A stretch of DNA of 64,000 bases, from contig NZ_JAUQON010000005.1 in the NCBI RefSeq assembly GCF_030580955.1, positions 415,534-479,533 on the forward strand. Direction: 5' to 3'. A program made the position numbers and the translations under genes. Positions 17,514-25,950 of the stretch are shown here, piece after piece. Source of the stretch: Hymenobacter convexus (GTDB lineage: Bacteria > Bacteroidota > Bacteroidia > Cytophagales > Hymenobacteraceae). How positions within the stretch are numbered: the stretch's first letter is position 1; every line of letters starts with the position of its first letter. A model generated the notes under the pieces. The model was not told the origin of the DNA. It saw nothing but the letters and a program-made list of their open reading frames with translations, and searched no databases.

Positions 17514-20500
17514 CTACTCTCGCACCATCTGCAGGCGCTGGGGCACCCCATCGGGCCCGCTGATGCTGATTACGTACACGCCCGGTGCGGCCTGCCGTAG
17601 GAAACTGCCCAACTGCTCCGCCAGCACCGCGCGCGAAGCTGGCGCCGGGGCAAAAAGGATGCGGCCCACCACGTTGCTCAGCGTAAGGCGCAACGGTGCG
17701 TCCTCATTCAGAATTGGCCCGCCGAGCAGTTGCAGCGCCTCGCCGCGGCTGGGGTTGGGCACCAATACGTAAGGGCTGGCCGCGGCCGGTACATAGACCA
17801 CTTGGCTGAAGTGGGTGCTGCCATCCAGGTCGCGCTGGCGCAGGCGGTAGAAGGCGGCGGTTGGGGCTTCTCGGTCAGTGTATGTATAGCTGGCGGGCTG
17901 AGTGCCGCCATGCGCTGCCACCGTAGCTACAAGGGCGAAGGCTTTGCCATCGATTGATTTTTCGATTTCGAAGCCGGCGTTGTTTTTTTCCTGCGCCGTG
18001 GCCCAGCTCACGCGCACAGCGTTTGAACCGCTGCGCTGCGCGGCAAACTGCGTGAGGGTGACTGGGAGGGGTGCGGTGCCATTGCCTAAGGCAAACAGCG
18101 GGAAGCTGTTCACGCCACTCCGCGTAGCCACAAATGGCCCGGCTCCGGCCACGCCCACGCGGCCCAGTTCCGTCCAGGTGCTGCCCGTATTGCCTGCGTT
18201 GCCATAGAGGCTGGCCTGGGCCGGTACGAAGGCGGCATTCTGGTCAGCGGCTTCAAACTGGACGCTCACGTCCACTACCGGACCCGTGGTCAGGGCCGGC
18301 GTGGCCTCCCAGGTCCGGTTCACAAAATCGGCCTGCCGGGCATACGGTGTGCCGCTGCGCCCATTGGCCAACAGCCCGCTGAAAGTGCGCACCTGGAACG
18401 TGGTGCTGACGCCCGAATTGGTAAGCGTGACAGGCGCATAAGAGGCCGCCGTGCCCACCGGAAAAACCACTGCCGTCCCTCCCGCGGGCACGGGCCGTGC
18501 CACGTAGCCGCCGCCGGCCGCTACTTCGGGCGTTATCACGTAGCGGCTAGCATTGGCGCCGCTGATGGTGGCGGTGCTGCTCAGGGTCAGGCCTTGGTTG
18601 TCGACTACCAAGTGGCCGGTGGTGAAGGTGAGGGCGTCGCTGACACTCACGGGACTGAGCAGACGCACATTAGACATATTGTTAATTTTGAGAATGCTGA
18701 TAGGCAGCGTTGCGCTGCTACCGGTGCTCAGCGTTTGTTCGGAATTGCCGTTCAGCTCTAGCGTGCCGGGGCCACCGATGGCGCCCGCGGCCAGCACGTT
18801 GCCGCTTACCTGCCAGGTAGTGCCGACGGCCAGCGTCAGGCTGGCCCCGCTTTCCACCGTCAGATTATGCGCGGCCAAGGTGCCCGCGCCGAGTTGTGGC
18901 GCAAAGCTGGTGCCGGCCGGAATCAGCACGTCGGTGCTGGCGGTGGGCGTCACGCCGGCTTCCCAGTTGCGGCAGTCGGCGGGGTCGGCCGAGGCGTCGT
19001 TGCTGGTCCAGATGGCCACTTGGTTGGTCGGTAACGGGGCGGTGAGGGTATTCACAGCCGTTGGGGCCGTGTAACTCACCTTCACAAAGCATTTTTGGCC
19101 AGCTACAGTGGCGGTCGCGTTGCGTACTTTCAGCGCCAGCCAGCCGGTGGTGCTGGCAGTGTAAGTGCCGCTGGCAGCGGCCGTGTTAGTGGTGCCGCTG
19201 CCGGTGGCGCTGCTCAGCAGCTGCCCGCGCAGGTCATACACCCCAACGGTGAGGTTGCTGGTGTTGCCGCTGGGGTCTTCGGGGTAGAGGTTGTAGCTCA
19301 CGGGCTGCCCGGCTTGCACAAATATTTTGCCCACCAGCCGCGTATTGGTCGAATTTGAAGGCAGCGCGCCGCCCTGGCCCAGGCTGCCGCAGTTCAGGTC
19401 GCCGAGGTCGTCGGCCATTTCCCATTCCTGGGTGGTTTCGGCGGCGCGCGCCGGATTGTAAGTCGAATTATCCTGGCCCACCGGCGCCCACACCGAGTAG
19501 CCCCGGCGGCCCAGCAGGGCGGTGCCGTCGCAGGGCGGCGTGTTCACGTCCACGTAGGCGTTGCCGTCGTTGCCTCGGAACACAGTGTGCACAGCTGTAC
19601 CGTTGGCGCCAGAATAATCCTTGAGCTGGGTGCCCACCGCAAAATCGGTCCGTACCGTGTTGTTCTGCCAGGTGTTGTAGTTGTCGTTGATGCCGATGAG
19701 GGCCTTGGTGCTGCGCTCAATCACGAGGTGGTCGCCGGAGGCATAAGGCACTTTATAAGCGCCATCCTTAAAGTTAAGGTGCTGGTGGCACCAAATCAGG
19801 TTCACCAGGTCGTCGCGCACGGGCAGGTCGGCGGTGGAGGTGGGCAGGTGGGTCCAGCGCTTTCCCGTTCCCCCGATGTTGAACAGGTCTTCGAAAAAGA
19901 GCTGCGGATTGCCGTCCACGGCAAACGTGACGGCGTAGGCGGCCGACAGGCGCGGGTCGAACGGGTCGATGTGCGCGGCTAGCTCCTGATTGGTGTTCCA
20001 GCCCGTGTAGTTGCCGGTGGCGTCAAGCTGGGGCCGGAACGTGTCGTGGTTGTTCACGAAGGGCACGGTGCGGTGCACGTAGGTATCCGAGGCCGCGTAG
20101 TAGGCCACGCGCTGGTCCTGCTGCTGGGCCGGAATGTCGCTCAGGTTATAGCCACCGTTGCCGCTCACCATCCCATATATGGCCCCGCGCAGCCCAAAAT
20201 CAAAGGTGCCCATCAGGAAGTCGTTGCCGCCGTTCTGGCCTTTCACGTTGTTGATGTAGCCATCCAGGTCCGATTTGCCGCCCACAAACTCGCCCACGTT
20301 GAACATGCTTTCGCCGCCGTTGGCCCAGCCGGCGTTGTATTTCAGGTTGAAGCTCAGGTCCTGCTGCGCGTTGTAGCTGAAGTGCTTCACCGCGTCCCAC
20401 CGGAAGCCGTCGACGCCGGTTTGCTTCTTCATCCACAGGGCCCAGTTGCGGGCCTGCGTCTGGCTGTAGCCGGCGGTTTGGATGGGGTTGTAGGCGCCGG

Positions 20501-21224
20501 GGTACAGGGCCAGGTAGCCGGGGCTGAGCGGGCCGTAGCCGTCATTGCCGCCGTCGTTGCCGTAGCAGAAATCGGGGCCAAAGAAGGCGCCCGTCATGTC
20601 GGTGCTGGTGTCGTTGTGGCCCAGATGGGGGTGGAAATTGGCGTAGTTTTTCGGCCAGCGGCCCTGGCGGGCGGCGTAGGCGGCGCCGTTGTCGCCGGCC
20701 TCGGGCTGCGGGGTAGCAAAGGAGCTGTAGCGGAAGGTTTTATAGCCACTGTTGGTGGCCATCGAGTAAGTGGGCTCAGGGTCTTGGCCGCCGTCGCCGT
20801 TGGCGGCCGAGCCGGCCCCGTCGGCGTGGTTCAGCACCACGTCCTGAATGACTTCGATGCCGTTGGCGTGTAGCACGGCCACCATGCGCAAAAACTCGTC
20901 CTTCGAGCCGAAGCGGGTGCGCACGTCGCCCTTTTGGTACTTGTCGCCCAAGTCGTAGTGGTCGAAGGGCGAGTAGCCCACGTCGTTGGTGGCGTTCTTG
21001 TTTTTGGGCGTGGGCGGAATCCAGACGGCGTCAATGCCCAGGCTTTTGAGGCGCGGGGCCAGCTCCGTGAGGTAGTCGGCCCACTTGAAGCGGTAGTTGC
21101 CATTGTAGTAGTCCCACCAAAAGGCTTGCAGCACCACGCGCTTCACGGTGGTTTGGGCGGCGGCAGGAAACTGGCCCAGCAAAGCCAGCAGCCACAGCGC
21201 CAGCAAAGCGTAACGTCTTCTCAT
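17514..21224 (-). CDS. Secreted GH13 alpha-amylase with T9SS sorting domain
   Basis: The 1236-residue product has a signal peptide (residues 1-23), a GH13 (beta/alpha)8 catalytic domain (about 25-480) and a long Thr/Ser/Gly-rich C-terminal half. All four GH13 regions are intact: DVVLNH (128-133), GFRWDAVKH (272-280, nucleophile D276), FNVGEF (acid/base E311) and FVNNHD (387-392, D392). It should hydrolyse alpha-1,4-glucans outside the cell. After beta-sandwich regions there is a typical Bacteroidota module (PLPVTLTQFAA to YRLRQRDLDGSTHFSQVVYV) and a terminal domain with PNPSRGE and GVYVISI, matching a type A type IX secretion signal. Length is well above a plain amylase (about 480) because of these additions. 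It appears monocistronic. Confidence 0.95.
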   Translation of the reverse strand: MRRRYALLALWLLALLGQFPAAAQTTVKRVVLQAFWWDYYNGNYRFKWADYLTELAPRLKSLGIDAVWIPPTPKNKNATNDVGYSPFDHYDLGDKYQKGDVRTRFGSKDEFLRMVAVLHANGIEVIQDVVLNHADGAGSAANGDGGQDPEPTYSMATNSGYKTFRYSSFATPQPEAGDNGAAYAARQGRWPKNYANFHPHLGHNDTSTDMTGAFFGPDFCYGNDGGNDGYGPLSPGYLALYPGAYNPIQTAGYSQTQARNWALWMKKQTGVDGFRWDAVKHFSYNAQQDLSFNLKYNAGWANGGESMFNVGEFVGGKSDLDGYINNVKGQNGGNDFLMGTFDFGLRGAIYGMVSGNGGYNLSDIPAQQQDQRVAYYAASDTYVHRTVPFVNNHDTFRPQLDATGNYTGWNTNQELAAHIDPFDPRLSAAYAVTFAVDGNPQLFFEDLFNIGGTGKRWTHLPTSTADLPVRDDLVNLIWCHQHLNFKDGAYKVPYASGDHLVIERSTKALIGINDNYNTWQNNTVRTDFAVGTQLKDYSGANGTAVHTVFRGNDGNAYVDVNTPPCDGTALLGRRGYSVWAPVGQDNSTYNPARAAETTQEWEMADDLGDLNCGSLGQGGALPSNSTNTRLVGKIFVQAGQPVSYNLYPEDPSGNTSNLTVGVYDLRGQLLSSATGSGTTNTAAASGTYTASTTGWLALKVRNATATVAGQKCFVKVSYTAPTAVNTLTAPLPTNQVAIWTSNDASADPADCRNWEAGVTPTASTDVLIPAGTSFAPQLGAGTLAAHNLTVESGASLTLAVGTTWQVSGNVLAAGAIGGPGTLELNGNSEQTLSTGSSATLPISILKINNMSNVRLLSPVSVSDALTFTTGHLVVDNQGLTLSSTATISGANASRYVITPEVAAGGGYVARPVPAGGTAVVFPVGTAASYAPVTLTNSGVSTTFQVRTFSGLLANGRSGTPYARQADFVNRTWEATPALTTGPVVDVSVQFEAADQNAAFVPAQASLYGNAGNTGSTWTELGRVGVAGAGPFVATRSGVNSFPLFALGNGTAPLPVTLTQFAAQRSGSNAVRVSWATAQEKNNAGFEIEKSIDGKAFALVATVAAHGGTQPASYTYTDREAPTAAFYRLRQRDLDGSTHFSQVVYVPAAASPYVLVPNPSRGEALQLLGGPILNEDAPLRLTLSNVVGRILFAPAPASRAVLAEQLGSFLRQAAPGVYVISISGPDGVPQRLQMVRE

Positions 21225-21466
21225 CTAGTACTTAAAATTCAGGGTGGGAGGGACCACAAATTTACAAAATCCTGCCCTTCCCCGGAAACCCGCAAAAAGG
21301 CTGTTTCAGCCCAATCACAAAGGATTGCGGGAATAACTGCATGCCGCGCTTCGAAGCTCCCCGCCCTGCTAAACCACAGTCGCATAGCCAACTATTGGCC
21401 AGGCTCACCGTAAGGGATTTTCAAAATCTCTTCTTTCACACGTTACAATTTCCCCTTTTGTTTTCT

Positions 21467-21691
21467 ATGAAATCTTCTCTCATTCGTTCGGCCGCATCTG
21501 CCTGGTTTGTTGTGCCGGCCCTGGCCGGTGGCCTGCTGCTGAGCAGCTGCAACAGCGAACCCAAAGCCACCGAAGTCGACAAAACCGCCACCGTGGTTTC
21601 GAGCGACACCAACGCCGCCTCCGATAGCGCCGCCACCACCGCGAAGGCCGATAGCTCCGCCATGGGCACCGATACCACCATGGCCAAATAA
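21467..21691 (+). CDS. Small lipoprotein, 74 residues, unknown function
   Basis: A short gene from ATG 21467. It has a lipoprotein signal (MKSSLIRS, then a hydrophobic run ending LLSSC, Cys about 27) followed by a low-complexity Thr/Ala/Ser/Asp tail with no predicted fold. Its N-terminal layout resembles that of the esterase lipoprotein encoded next (both have PALxGxLLLSSC followed by Thr/Ala/Asp-rich linkers), suggesting that one arose by duplication of the other's 5' end. The frame is open further upstream, but that part lacks protein character. A strong terminator hairpin follows. Confidence 0.7.
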   Translation: MKSSLIRSAASAWFVVPALAGGLLLSSCNSEPKATEVDKTATVVSSDTNAASDSAATTAKADSSAMGTDTTMAK

Positions 21692-21721
21692 AAATCGCCA
21701 TTGCCTGCTCTGGCTGGCTCT

Positions 21722-21777
21722 AACACGACAATTCCCGCCGCATCCCGTCAGGCGATGTCGGCGGGAATTGTCGTGTT
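21722..21777 (+). terminator. Perfect 19-bp terminator hairpin
   Basis: AACACGACAATTCCCGCCG (21722-21740) and its exact complement (21759-21777) enclose an 18-nt loop. It directly follows the small lipoprotein gene. The run after the stem is only weakly T-rich, but stem length makes termination or 3'-end protection likely. Confidence 0.7.
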
Positions 21778-21952
21778 ATCGAGAATTTAATTTGCCTCCT
21801 CCGTAAAAATAAATTGATGCCCCGATAAGTCCGACCGCTGCAAGTGTCGCGTAAGGGATTGAAAAAATACAACGATTCCAACCCCCGCCTTAAGCACTCG
21901 TAACCATAAGCCGCACATCTTTCACCCATTACCCACCACACTTTTCACTTTC

Positions 21953-23119
21953 ATGAAACACCTTATTCGACGCCCGCTCACACTGACTTTCCTGATTGGC
22001 CCGGCCCTGACCGGCAGCCTGCTCCTCAGCAGCTGCGGCAGCAACACCACTACCGAAACCACCACCACCAGCGCGCCCGCCGACAGTGCCGGCACGGCTG
22101 CCAAGCCCGACAGCGCCGCCACGGCCGGCACGCCCGGCGAAGTGAAACCCACGATGGCCAAACCGGCCTGGGGGCCCAACCTCAAGCCCGAGATGCAGGC
22201 CGTGATTGAGCAGCTCATGAGCTTCAAAAACAAGCCGTTCCCCGAGCTCACCGCCGCGCAGGCCCGCAAGCAGCCCAGCGCCGCCGATGCGGCCATGAAG
22301 CAGATGCGCGTGAGCGGCATCCCCGCGCCGCCCCTGAACTGCGACACCGTGACCAAGGTGCTGATGCCCGGCGTGAGCGCCCGCATCTACACGCCCAAGG
22401 GCGGCGCCGGCCCGTTCCCGGTCATCGTGTATTACCACGGCGGCGGCTGGGTTATTGCCACGAATGACACCTATGCCGCCTCGGCTCAAGCGCTGTGCGA
22501 GCAGGTGGGCGCCGTGGTGGTGTCGGTGGAGTACCGCAAAGGCCCGGAACATAAATTCCCGACCGCGCACGACGATTCCTTCGCTGCCTACCAGTACGTG
22601 CTGAAGAACGCCGCCAGCATGAAGGGCGACCCCAACAAGATTGCCGTAGTGGGCGAAAGCGCCGGCGGCAACCTGGCCTGCAACGTGAGCATCATGGCCC
22701 GCGACAAGAAAGTGGCCCTGCCCAAGTACCAGGTGCTGGTGTACCCCATTGCCGGCTCCGATACCAATACGCCTTCTTATCAGGCCAACACCGAAACCGC
22801 CCCGCTTAACAAGGGCGGCATGGAGTGGTTTTTCAAGAACTACCAGCGCACCCCGGCGGACTTGAAAGACCCGCGCATCAACCTTGTGGCCGCCAACCTG
22901 AAAGGCCTGGAGCCCACCACCATCATCGCCGCCGACTACGACCCGCTCACCAGCGAAGGCAAAACCCTGGCCGATAAGCTCACCGCCGCCGGCGTGAAAA
23001 CCAACTACAAGAAGTACGACGGCACCACCCACGAATTCTTCGGCATGGCCGCCGTAGTACCCGAAGCCAAAGACGCCCAGGGCGTCGCCGTCAGCGACCT
23101 AAAAGGCGCGCTGAAGTAA
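21953..23119 (+). CDS. Lipoprotein alpha/beta hydrolase (HSL-type esterase)
   Basis: The 388-residue product has a lipoprotein signal (lipobox LLSSC, Cys about 26), a Thr/Ala/Asp-rich linker (about 27-65) and an alpha/beta hydrolase domain of the hormone-sensitive lipase group. The oxyanion motif is YYHGGGW, the nucleophile elbow is VGESAGGNLA (Ser), the acid lies in AADYDPLTSEG (Asp) and the His in GTTHEFFGM, so the triad looks complete. It should hydrolyse short-chain or aromatic esters at the cell envelope; the physiological substrate is unknown. The start ATG 21953 gives the signal peptide directly. It faces the SAM-hydrolase gene tail to tail across a palindromic element. Confidence 0.92.
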   Translation: MKHLIRRPLTLTFLIGPALTGSLLLSSCGSNTTTETTTTSAPADSAGTAAKPDSAATAGTPGEVKPTMAKPAWGPNLKPEMQAVIEQLMSFKNKPFPELTAAQARKQPSAADAAMKQMRVSGIPAPPLNCDTVTKVLMPGVSARIYTPKGGAGPFPVIVYYHGGGWVIATNDTYAASAQALCEQVGAVVVSVEYRKGPEHKFPTAHDDSFAAYQYVLKNAASMKGDPNKIAVVGESAGGNLACNVSIMARDKKVALPKYQVLVYPIAGSDTNTPSYQANTETAPLNKGGMEWFFKNYQRTPADLKDPRINLVAANLKGLEPTTIIAADYDPLTSEGKTLADKLTAAGVKTNYKKYDGTTHEFFGMAAVVPEAKDAQGVAVSDLKGALK

Positions 23120-23146
23120 GCGTTTCGGCTTTTAAAAGCTGACCTA

Positions 23147-23260
23147 GAACGTCATGCTGAGCGCAGTCGAAGCATCTCTACCGCAGGAGCAAATCAACCG
23201 TTCAACGGTTTTGATTAGTCCCACACGCGAGATGCCTCGGCTAGGCTCAGCATGACGTTC
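23147..23260. repeat. Dispersed palindromic element, copy 3
   Basis: Arms at 23147-23178 and 23229-23260 pair over about 32 bp with a few mismatches, with core GTCATGCTGAGCGCAGTCGA. The spacer carries its own nested palindrome around CAACCGTTCAACGGTT. It lies between convergent genes. A short open frame across it, ending in a HAEPS-type peptide, is not a gene. Confidence 0.88.
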
Positions 23261-23285
23261 TTTTTTTTTATGCGCAGCCAGGAAC

Positions 23286-24056
23286 CTACTCCACCGGAAA
23301 CCGCACGTCCACCTGCGAATCGAAATGCAGGCCCAGCAGCTCCGCGGCATTGCCCTGGCAAATGCCCAGGCACAGGCAGTTCTGGCTGTTGAACACGGCC
23401 ACGGCCTCGCCGGGAGGCGCGGCCGAGAAGTGCGGGTGCACCTCGCGCACCACGTCGCGCCCGAAGTGCACGGCGAAGTTGCGGCCGTGGCCCACGGCCT
23501 CCACGGCCGTGCGGGAGATGTTGGTAATCAGGTTGCCGTAGTGGTCCACGTGTGCCACGTGGCCGGTGATGCGGTGGTCCTGAATGCGGAGCTGCCGGTT
23601 GTTGAGGCGGTGGAAATCCTGCACCACGGGGCCCAGCGAGGTCAGCGGCTCGCCTTGGGCCAGGGCCACGGCGGCCGGCAACAGCACGTCGCGGGTAGGA
23701 GAGGCGGTGACGGCGGCCGGTAGCGCCACCAGCTCCTCGGGGGCGCTGTTGGTGAGCAGGGCCAGAATGCCGTTGTCGCCGGCCAGGAAGTAGTGCCCTT
23801 CGAAGCGCGCCACCTGCCAGCCCGGCTCGGGCCCGGCGCCGTGGTCGTCGACGCCAATGACGTGCGCCGTGCCCTCGGGGAAATCGCGAAATACGGATTG
23901 GAGAACGTGAACGGCGTGCGCGATGTTAAAGGGTTCGACACCGTGGCTGATATCGACCACGGCGGTGGCCGGGGCCAATTGCAGAAGTCGCGCTTTCAGC
24001 GCCGCCACGTAATGGTCGCGGTAGCCAAAATCGGTCAGCAATGTAATCAAGCCCAT
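23286..24056 (-). CDS. SAM hydroxide adenosyltransferase / SAM hydrolase (DUF62 family)
   Basis: From ATG 24056 the 256-residue product begins MGLITLLTDFGYRDHYVAALK, the standard opening of the SAM-dependent hydrolase/halogenase family. It continues with VVDISHGVEPFNIAHAVHVL, FPEGTAHVIGVDDHG and the diagnostic C-terminal HVDHYGNLITNI motif. Most members split S-adenosylmethionine with water into adenosine and methionine; only a few halogenate. The Asp/His pattern fits the hydrolase side. The frame is open 63 codons further upstream, but those residues are unlike the family. It is divergent from phoH, with 127 nt between. Confidence 0.92.
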   Translation of the reverse strand: MGLITLLTDFGYRDHYVAALKARLLQLAPATAVVDISHGVEPFNIAHAVHVLQSVFRDFPEGTAHVIGVDDHGAGPEPGWQVARFEGHYFLAGDNGILALLTNSAPEELVALPAAVTASPTRDVLLPAAVALAQGEPLTSLGPVVQDFHRLNNRQLRIQDHRITGHVAHVDHYGNLITNISRTAVEAVGHGRNFAVHFGRDVVREVHPHFSAAPPGEAVAVFNSQNCLCLGICQGNAAELLGLHFDSQVDVRFPVE

Positions 24057-24183
24057 GCCTGCGTTCGGTAGTTTTTCGTAGTATTGTCGGGCCGCCCGAA
24101 CCGGGGCAAAAGTAGCCGGTTTATGCGGAAAGGCCTGTTTCTTTTTTGCCTGCTCACTCCCTTTCTTCCCCCTCTCTCCGCCA

Positions 24184-25287
24184 TTGGTCGAAAAAATCAT
24201 CACCCTCGAAAACATGTCCCTGGTCGACTTTCTCGGCCCCGACAACCAGAATATCCGTCAGTTAGCCGCCGCTTTCCCGGGTTCTAAAATCATCAGCCGC
24301 GGCAATGAAATCAAGATTCAGGGCCAGCCGGCAATTATTTCCCGCATCAACGATTTATTGTCGTCGCTTATCGAGCACTACCACCAATACGGCGCCGTCA
24401 CCGATAAAACGGTGAACCAATACCTCTCCGCCACCAGTGAGGAAGCCGAGGGCCGGGTGCTGGCCGCCTCGCCCGACGTGCTCCTGTTTGGGGCCAAAGG
24501 CGGCGTCATCAAAGCCAAAACGCCCAACCAGCAAAAGCTGATTGATGCCGTAATGGCCCATGATTTGACTTTCACCCTGGGCCCCGCCGGCACCGGTAAA
24601 ACATACATTTCGGTAGCCCTGGCCGTGCGCGCGCTCAAAAACAAGGAGGTGAAGAAAATCATCATCTCGCGCCCCGTGGTGGAGGCCGGCGAAAGCCTGG
24701 GCTTCCTGCCCGGCGACATGAAGGAGAAGGTCGACCCCTACCTGCGGCCGATTTACGATGCCCTGGAAGACATGATTCCGGCCGAAAAGCTGAAGTTTTA
24801 CCAGGAAAACAAAATCATCGAAATCGCCCCGCTGGCCTATATGCGCGGCCGGACGCTGAACAACGCCTTCGTGCTGCTCGACGAAGCCCAGAACACCACG
24901 CCCTCGCAGCTCAAGATGTTCCTGACCCGCATGGGCCCCACGGCCAAGGTGATGGTGAACGGCGACCGCAGCCAGATTGACCTGCCCACCCGCCAGAAAT
25001 CGGGCCTGATGCAGGCGCTTGATATTCTGAAGAACGTGGAGGGCATTGGCTATGTCGAGATGACGTCCGAGGACGTGGTGCGCCACCGCTTGGTAAAGGA
25101 AATTGTGGAGGCCTACGATAAATTCGACAACGAGGAGCAGATGCGCCAGGGCCAGCAAAGCGCCGCCAACGGCCAGCGCCGCGACGAGCGCCACGAGCGC
25201 CGTCTGCGCGAGCAGGGCCTGCTGACAGATGCCAGCCAGGCCGAGTCGGAAACGGAACTGCCCGTAAACCACGAGCAGGCGATGTAA
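24184..25287 (+). CDS. PhoH family protein (PhoH-like ATPase)
   Basis: The 367-residue product has a KH-like N-terminal part (FPGSKIISRGNEIKIQG) and a PhoH ATPase domain. Walker A is GPAGTGKT (about residue 137), Walker B is AFVLLDEAQN, and the RNA-helicase-like motif is VMVNGDRSQIDLP. It ends in a charged helical tail. PhoH-like proteins are cytosolic ATPases linked to RNA metabolism; the exact role is not settled. I take the TTG at 24184 as start because relatives open with MVEKxITLE; the alternative is ATG 24214. It is the last plus-strand gene before palindromic copy 4. Confidence 0.92.
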   Translation: MVEKIITLENMSLVDFLGPDNQNIRQLAAAFPGSKIISRGNEIKIQGQPAIISRINDLLSSLIEHYHQYGAVTDKTVNQYLSATSEEAEGRVLAASPDVLLFGAKGGVIKAKTPNQQKLIDAVMAHDLTFTLGPAGTGKTYISVALAVRALKNKEVKKIIISRPVVEAGESLGFLPGDMKEKVDPYLRPIYDALEDMIPAEKLKFYQENKIIEIAPLAYMRGRTLNNAFVLLDEAQNTTPSQLKMFLTRMGPTAKVMVNGDRSQIDLPTRQKSGLMQALDILKNVEGIGYVEMTSEDVVRHRLVKEIVEAYDKFDNEEQMRQGQQSAANGQRRDERHERRLREQGLLTDASQAESETELPVNHEQAM

Positions 25288-25304
25288 CTTCTGCTTTCTT
25301 TAAT

Positions 25305-25395
25305 CTGTCATCCTGAGCGCAACGAAGGACCTTATCACGTCAAAACGCAAGCAATGCGAACGTGATAAGGTCCTTCGCTGCGCTCAGGATGACAG
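25305..25395. repeat. Dispersed palindromic element, copy 4 (CATCCTGAGCG variant)
   Basis: Arms at 25305-25340 and 25360-25395 pair over 36 bp with a single mismatch around a 19-nt loop. The core reads TCATCCTGAGCGCAACGAAG, a variant of the same family in which both arms have changed together. It follows phoH and precedes the GNAT gene. Confidence 0.9.
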
Positions 25396-25422
25396 GTTTC
25401 TAATGTCTTATCAATACCCGAT

Positions 25423-25857
25423 ATGTCCGCCACCGCCCACCGCATCACCGACTTGCGCGACCTCGACGCTGCCTTTACCATCCGCGAAAAGGTATTTGTG
25501 GAAGGCCAAGGCGTGCCCGCCACCCTCGAAAACGACGTGCACGACCGCACCGATGCCCGCCACTACCTGGCCCGCGCTGCCGATGGCACGCCCGCTGGCG
25601 CTGCCCGCTGGCGCGAAACCGAAAACGGGGTGAAGCTGGAGCGCTTTGCCGTGCTGGAAGGCTTCCGCAACCAGGAAATTGGAGCCGTGCTGCTCCACGC
25701 CGTGCTGGCCGATGTACGGGCCGAACTGCCCGACGCCCCAGTATATCTCAACGCGCAGCTGCGGGCCGTGCCCTTTTATGCCCGCCACGGCTTCAAAACC
25801 GAAGGCGAAATGTTTGAGGAAGCCAATATTCAGCATTACAAGATGGTACTGGAGTAA
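25423..25857 (+). CDS. GNAT family N-acetyltransferase (ElaA/YjcF-like)
   Basis: The 144-residue product is a single GNAT domain. It has the YjcF/ElaA-type opening IREKVFVEGQGVPATLENDVHD, the acetyl-CoA-binding stretch KLERFAVLEGFRNQEIGAVLLH, and the closing LNAQLRAVPFYARHGFKTEGEMFEE. It should transfer an acetyl group to an unidentified small amine. The pyrophosphate loop reads RNQEIG rather than the more usual RGxGIG, a mild deviation that still fits. The start ATG 25423 lies 27 nt after palindromic copy 4. ComEC follows 93 nt later on the same strand. Confidence 0.88.
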   Translation: MSATAHRITDLRDLDAAFTIREKVFVEGQGVPATLENDVHDRTDARHYLARAADGTPAGAARWRETENGVKLERFAVLEGFRNQEIGAVLLHAVLADVRAELPDAPVYLNAQLRAVPFYARHGFKTEGEMFEEANIQHYKMVLE

Positions 25858-25950
25858 GCCATGAGCTTGCGGCCGGACCGAGTAGGCGTGTGGTGATGTA
25901 CGGCTAAACCGCTACATTGCCAGCCTAATACGCCTCTTTCTCTGCCGCCA

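Noticed and set aside
20046..20873. Val/Ala/Gly-rich plus-strand frame of 275 codons
   Set aside because: It is antisense to the GH13 catalytic domain, where all four active-site regions are intact.
23144..23350. Small minus-strand frame containing a HAEPSRG-type peptide, and similar ones near 47025-47328
   Set aside because: They are translations of palindromic elements, not genes.
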